Below, one piece after another: positions 60,988 through 64,000 of a stretch of 64,000 nt of DNA. Position 1 is the stretch's first letter; the number at the start of each line of letters is the position of its first letter. The notes below the pieces were generated by a model, which saw only the letters and a list, made by a program, of their open reading frames with translations, did no database searches and was not told where the DNA came from. The translations under genes and the position numbers were made by a program. The stretch is from Candidatus Krumholzibacteriota bacterium (GTDB taxonomy: Bacteria > Krumholzibacteriota > Krumholzibacteriia > JAJRXK01), in NCBI GenBank assembly GCA_029262065.1, contig JAJDAC010000027.1:124001-188000 (forward strand). Reading direction: 5' to 3'.

Positions 60988-61085
60988 AAAGGCGACGCAC
61001 AGGGGGCACTTCCGAGGTCCCCCGCTGGCCTCCTGTCGCCAACAGCTGGTTCTCACCTCGGCGGAGAGACTACTAAGTCGTTGTT

Positions 61086-61907
61086 ATGACAGTACCTGCA
61101 ACCCCAGGCCGACGCGGCAATCTCGACGGAATTCCCGAGACGATTGCCGAAGGTCTTCAGCATCTGGGCCTCACGGCCTACGAAATCCGCGTGTACCAGG
61201 CCATCCTGAAGCACCCCCGCAGTCGCGTGCCCGAGATCGCCCGGTTCAGCAAGGTGCCCCAGCCCAAGGTGTATTCCACCATCAAGAGGCTGATCGAACG
61301 GGGGCTATGTGAAAGCCACCTGGGGCCCATCAACCAGTACAGCGTGCTCGATCCCGAAGACGCATTCGCGCCGCTGTTGGATTTCACCGCTCAACGTCAG
61401 AGCGACGCCACCATGGCCATCAGTGCGTTGCAGAAACTGCACAACGAATCTTCGCAGGGTCTATCGCGTCGTGAAGGTCGCCTGAAGATGTTTCAGGGCA
61501 AACCCGCGGCCAATCGGAACTTCAAGTTCCTGGTCTCCACCGCCGAGTCGTACATCGACATCGTGGCGCGATTGCCCCTGGTGGCCCAGGACGACGACGA
61601 CACGATTCACGAAAAACTCGAACAGGGTATTGCAGTGCGCATGCTATGCGAGCTGAACGGCCCGATGGCCGATGCAGACCGCGAAAGCCTGACCAAATCG
61701 AAAGCCAATGGCGCGCAGATACGAACCATCGACAAGGTTCCCATGCGGTTGGGCATCTTCGACAACAAGATCACCATTCTACCCATGGTGGATCCCGCGG
61801 CGGGGCAAGGCGACGGCTTTGTCATGTTGGAAATCCGCAACACGGGCCTGTCGGAGAGTTTTCGCAACGTATACGAGTTGCTCTGGGCCCTGGGAAAAGA
61901 CTTCTAG
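61086..61907 (+). CDS. TrmB-family transcriptional regulator
   Basis: 273 residues. The N-terminal winged helix reads LGLTAYEIRVYQAILKHPRS, IARFSKVPQPKVYSTIKRLIERGL, the TrmB-type HTH. The C-terminal region (~130-270) is a PLD-like sugar- or effector-binding fold (IDIVARLPLVAQDDDD, GIFDNKITILPMVDP). TrmB regulators are most common in archaea, where they respond to sugars; bacterial ones are less well studied. No ribosome-binding site sits right before the ATG, so a short leader or leaderless message is possible. Its last four bases overlap the facing DUF3465 gene. Confidence 0.85.
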   Translation: MTVPATPGRRGNLDGIPETIAEGLQHLGLTAYEIRVYQAILKHPRSRVPEIARFSKVPQPKVYSTIKRLIERGLCESHLGPINQYSVLDPEDAFAPLLDFTAQRQSDATMAISALQKLHNESSQGLSRREGRLKMFQGKPAANRNFKFLVSTAESYIDIVARLPLVAQDDDDTIHEKLEQGIAVRMLCELNGPMADADRESLTKSKANGAQIRTIDKVPMRLGIFDNKITILPMVDPAAGQGDGFVMLEIRNTGLSESFRNVYELLWALGKDF

Positions 61908-62380
61908 CGATATTCCTGACCGTTATGACGAATCCACCCACCGGGCCGACGTCCTCGGGGGTCGTGGTGTGTCCAGTGAATCACGCCGCCCTGTTCGTTC
62001 CATTCGTACTGGCCTCGTAGCTGAACCAAGTCGCCGCGCCCGAGCGGGACGCGCTGCGCCAGGTCTATGTTGTGCGACACCAGGACGGTGTGACCCGCCG
62101 GTAGTTTCAGGATGAACCGCTGATGACGGCTGCCTTCGTTGTCATCGCTCAACGTACGATCGACCGTGCCGGCGACTTCGACCACCACTTCCGAACGGCG
62201 ATCAGCAAACGCATCGAGAACGGCTCGTTCGCCGCCGGCGATCGCAGTGCTCGTGTTCCCGTTCGTCGTCGTGGAGGCCGGCGTTTGCGCCTGGTCCTCG
62301 CCCAGGAAGAACTGGTATCCGAACCACCCCACGATGATCAACACGATGACCCAACCGGGTAGCTTGCGACGGCGCCTCAT
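61904..62380 (-). CDS. DUF3465 membrane-anchored protein
   Basis: 158 residues from the ATG at 62380, one base after the stop of the upstream ATPase gene (TGACATG). One N-terminal transmembrane helix (WVIVLIIVGWFGYQFFL), a Thr-rich linker, then the DUF3465 domain: HQRFILKLPAGHTVLVSHNI, an OB-like strand set, and the end GGVIHWTHHDPRGRRPGGWI. DUF3465 proteins are small exported or anchored OB-fold proteins, probably nucleic-acid or ligand binding; the role is unknown. Confidence 0.85.
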   Translation of the reverse strand: MRRRRKLPGWVIVLIIVGWFGYQFFLGEDQAQTPASTTTNGNTSTAIAGGERAVLDAFADRRSEVVVEVAGTVDRTLSDDNEGSRHQRFILKLPAGHTVLVSHNIDLAQRVPLGRGDLVQLRGQYEWNEQGGVIHWTHHDPRGRRPGGWIRHNGQEYR

Positions 62381-62381
62381 G

Positions 62382-64000
62382 TCAGTAGGCCTTCTCGGCA
62401 ATGCCGCTGCCGTCCACTCGCCAGGGCGCCCAGGCCAGAGCCAACGTGTCGATGGTCAGATCCGACTTGCGCAGGTTTACGGCAATCTCCTGCGCCTCGA
62501 AGTTCTCGGGCACGAGTTCGTCCTGTAGTTCGGCAAGCTTGCCCTTGAACTCTTCCTCGAGCCCGGCCAGTTTCGTGGTCAGCGTTTCGAGTTTCTCGCG
62601 GGCGCGCGCGATGTCTTCTTTTTCCTTACCCACACGCCCGGCCGACCGCATGCTCGTGGACGCGCGCCGCACGTTACCCACGCTGCCCAGCTTGCGACCG
62701 AACAGCGCACCCAGCACGGTGGTGCCAATATCCATCGCGGTCTTCAGTTTCTGCTGGCTGGCCTGCGTTGATTCTCGCTCCACGCGGTGCTCGGCGGTTT
62801 GAATCTGCTCTTTGATGCGAGCAACCTTGGGTGCGTACTTGGCTCGTAGTTTCTCCATTTGCAGGTCGCGATGCTCGTGCAGCGCGTTCGTCAGCCGCGC
62901 CTGGAAGTCACGCTGTGACTCGTCCGCCTCGGAGGTGAGCTTCAACGCCTTGCACTGGTACACGACGAGGGGACGGTTCTGGTACAGGTGCGTTTTCAGT
63001 TTCTTGTCCCAGGTCTTGTAGCGCTTGGGGTCGGTCGCAGCCGATGGGACGGGGGCGAATTCGAACCCATCTTCGGCTTCGTCGACCAAGGCCATGCTTT
63101 CGCCCAGCACTTCGCTGGCTTCCCACGGATCGGTAGGAACCTTCTTGTCACCCAGCGGAACGAACAGAGCCACGTCTTCCCAGGTGTCGACCTTGGCGGT
63201 CGACTTGGCGTAGTGGATGGTGCATTGGGCGAAGAGACCCGGCCGATAGAGAAGGCGATGCTCTCGCGATGCGCCGCCCTGCACCGGGAAGAAACGTTCG
63301 ATGACGTCCGGTGGTACGATGGGGCGCGGCTTGGAAGGGGCAGTGACTTTCTCCACGGCAGCGGGAGATGCGGCCATGGGGGTCGAGGCAGTTGCCCCCG
63401 CACTCTGCCCGGGCTTGCTTCCAGATTGCGCGAGGAATTCTGCCTTCCTCGGGTCCATGAGCCGCTCAATGTGCTGGCGCGTCATGGGCCCGCCCAGGTA
63501 CGACAGCACCCAACGCGTATGAAAGATTTCCGGGCCGTCTTCGTGCACATTGTTCATCAGGAACACACGCTTGCCCAAGCCCGCCAGTGTCTGCTCCATC
63601 TTGGCCTTGTCGAATCCCTCGCCGCCGGAACTGGCCGCCGCGCCTTCCAGACCTTCCAGGACCCGCGCCTTGTCACGCTCGGTCTGAAGACGTCCCAGAA
63701 ACCAGGTGCCGATGTTCGAAAGACCCTTGTAGTCCAGGTCCACGGGGTTCTGCGTGGACAACACCACGCCCACGCCGTAGGCACGCGCCTGCTTCAACAG
63801 CGTAAGCATGGGCCTTTTCGAAGGGGGATTGGCGGTGGGCGGGAAGTAACCGAACACTTCGTCCATGTATAGAATAGCCCGCAAAGAACTGGAACCCGCC
63901 TGCGACCGCGTCCAACTGAGAAACTCGTTGAGCAACAGCGTCACGAAGAACATGCGCTCTTCTTCGGACAGGTGCGCAATGGAAACCACCGCCACCCGCG
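62382..64000 (-). CDS. HerA-like/DUF87 ATPase, C-terminal part (truncated by window edge)
   Basis: Open to the right edge; ~538 residues are visible. Walker B and the following strand are ILYMDEVFGYFPPTANPP, then LKQARAYGVGVVLSTQNPVD and TWFLGRLQTERDKARVLEGL, as in HerA/FtsK-VirD4-like hexameric ATPases. Walker A lies outside. A Pro/Ala-rich linker (~200-235), a second domain (~240-360), a charged coiled coil (~390-500 with a glycine-rich hydrophobic break) and an unassigned end follow. A DNA- or protein-translocating hexamer is the family expectation. It is coupled to the DUF3465 gene. Confidence 0.82.
   Translation of the reverse strand, partial: RVAVVSIAHLSEEERMFFVTLLLNEFLSWTRSQAGSSSLRAILYMDEVFGYFPPTANPPSKRPMLTLLKQARAYGVGVVLSTQNPVDLDYKGLSNIGTWFLGRLQTERDKARVLEGLEGAAASSGGEGFDKAKMEQTLAGLGKRVFLMNNVHEDGPEIFHTRWVLSYLGGPMTRQHIERLMDPRKAEFLAQSGSKPGQSAGATASTPMAASPAAVEKVTAPSKPRPIVPPDVIERFFPVQGGASREHRLLYRPGLFAQCTIHYAKSTAKVDTWEDVALFVPLGDKKVPTDPWEASEVLGESMALVDEAEDGFEFAPVPSAATDPKRYKTWDKKLKTHLYQNRPLVVYQCKALKLTSEADESQRDFQARLTNALHEHRDLQMEKLRAKYAPKVARIKEQIQTAEHRVERESTQASQQKLKTAMDIGTTVLGALFGRKLGSVGNVRRASTSMRSAGRVGKEKEDIARAREKLETLTTKLAGLEEEFKGKLAELQDELVPENFEAQEIAVNLRKSDLTIDTLALAWAPWRVDGSGIAEKAY

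Larger units (their letters stand above)
60651..61085. other. Divergent intergenic region with hairpins and an operator-like palindrome
   Basis: 435 bases between the lipoprotein gene (leftward) and the TrmB-type regulator gene (rightward). It holds a hairpin at 60806-60835, a smaller GGCGGC/GCCGCC stem at 60892-60909 and the palindrome at 60965-60987. TACTAAGT recurs at 61071, just before the regulator start. I see no gene. Confidence 0.55.

Overview
This is a GC-rich bacterial window of ordinary, densely packed chromosome. Eight large exported proteins end in a FlgD/Ig-like C-terminal module. Most of them carry an NPFNP-type motif followed by a W-x-G-x-D-(D/E)-x-G-x-x-(V/M/L)-x-(S/T)-G-x-Y strand pattern and a terminal L-L-K or M-L-K. 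This module, with cohesin-like, dockerin-like, Ig, NHL and beta-helix domains and many lipoproteins, points to a didermic member of the FCB assemblage. Eisenbacteria, Krumholzibacteria, Latescibacteria or Zixibacteria-type lineages fit, but no rRNA is present, so the lineage is inferred. No rRNA, tRNA, CRISPR array, transposase or phage gene was recognised.

Layout. Bases 1-2.5 kb: the end of an amidohydrolase gene facing a DUF4153 membrane protein. 2.6-9.5 kb: two tandem giant Ig-repeat surface proteins (7 and 9 Ig repeats). 9.7-12 kb: a sulfatase-like lipoprotein divergent from the tRNA hydroxylase miaE. 12-17.7 kb: a compact leftward run DinB - lipoprotein - DUF1304 - cupin - DoxX - asparagine synthetase - HflX with several overlapping junctions. 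17.7-21 kb: three small secreted proteins and a class-C beta-lactamase-fold hydrolase. 21-31 kb: three cohesin/dockerin/C-terminal-signal proteins, two of which flank an O-antigen ligase/polymerase-like protein. 31-33.4 kb: an ArsR-SRPBCC pair, small lipoproteins and an acetyltransferase. 33.4-40.4 kb: a cohesin-like surface protein and a 1607-residue six-repeat beta-helix protein.

40.6-52 kb looks like accessory DNA: a secreted esterase-like hydrolase, a divergent pair of duplicated NHL lipoproteins, a two-repeat secreted protein, a higBA locus whose toxin gene has lost its middle, a PD40-type lipoprotein and a 12-repeat NHL protein. Three of the four copies of a short dispersed intergenic repeat are here. 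52-64 kb returns to housekeeping functions: an ABC-F ATPase next to an archaeal-type AAA ATPase, a metallophosphoesterase, a glycerophosphodiesterase coupled to glpD, a large lipoprotein, a TrmB-type regulator, a DUF3465 protein and the C-terminal part of a HerA-like ATPase.

The main theme is the cell surface. Many exported proteins share one C-terminal sorting-like module, and four of them carry both cohesin-like and dockerin-like modules in one chain. The clearest individual oddities are the internally deleted higB in front of an intact higA and its operator, the Ig copy-number difference between the tandem paralogues, several operator-like palindromes beside regulators or hydrolases, and a promoter/terminator pair on the strand opposite a hypothetical gene at 55.1-55.5 kb.
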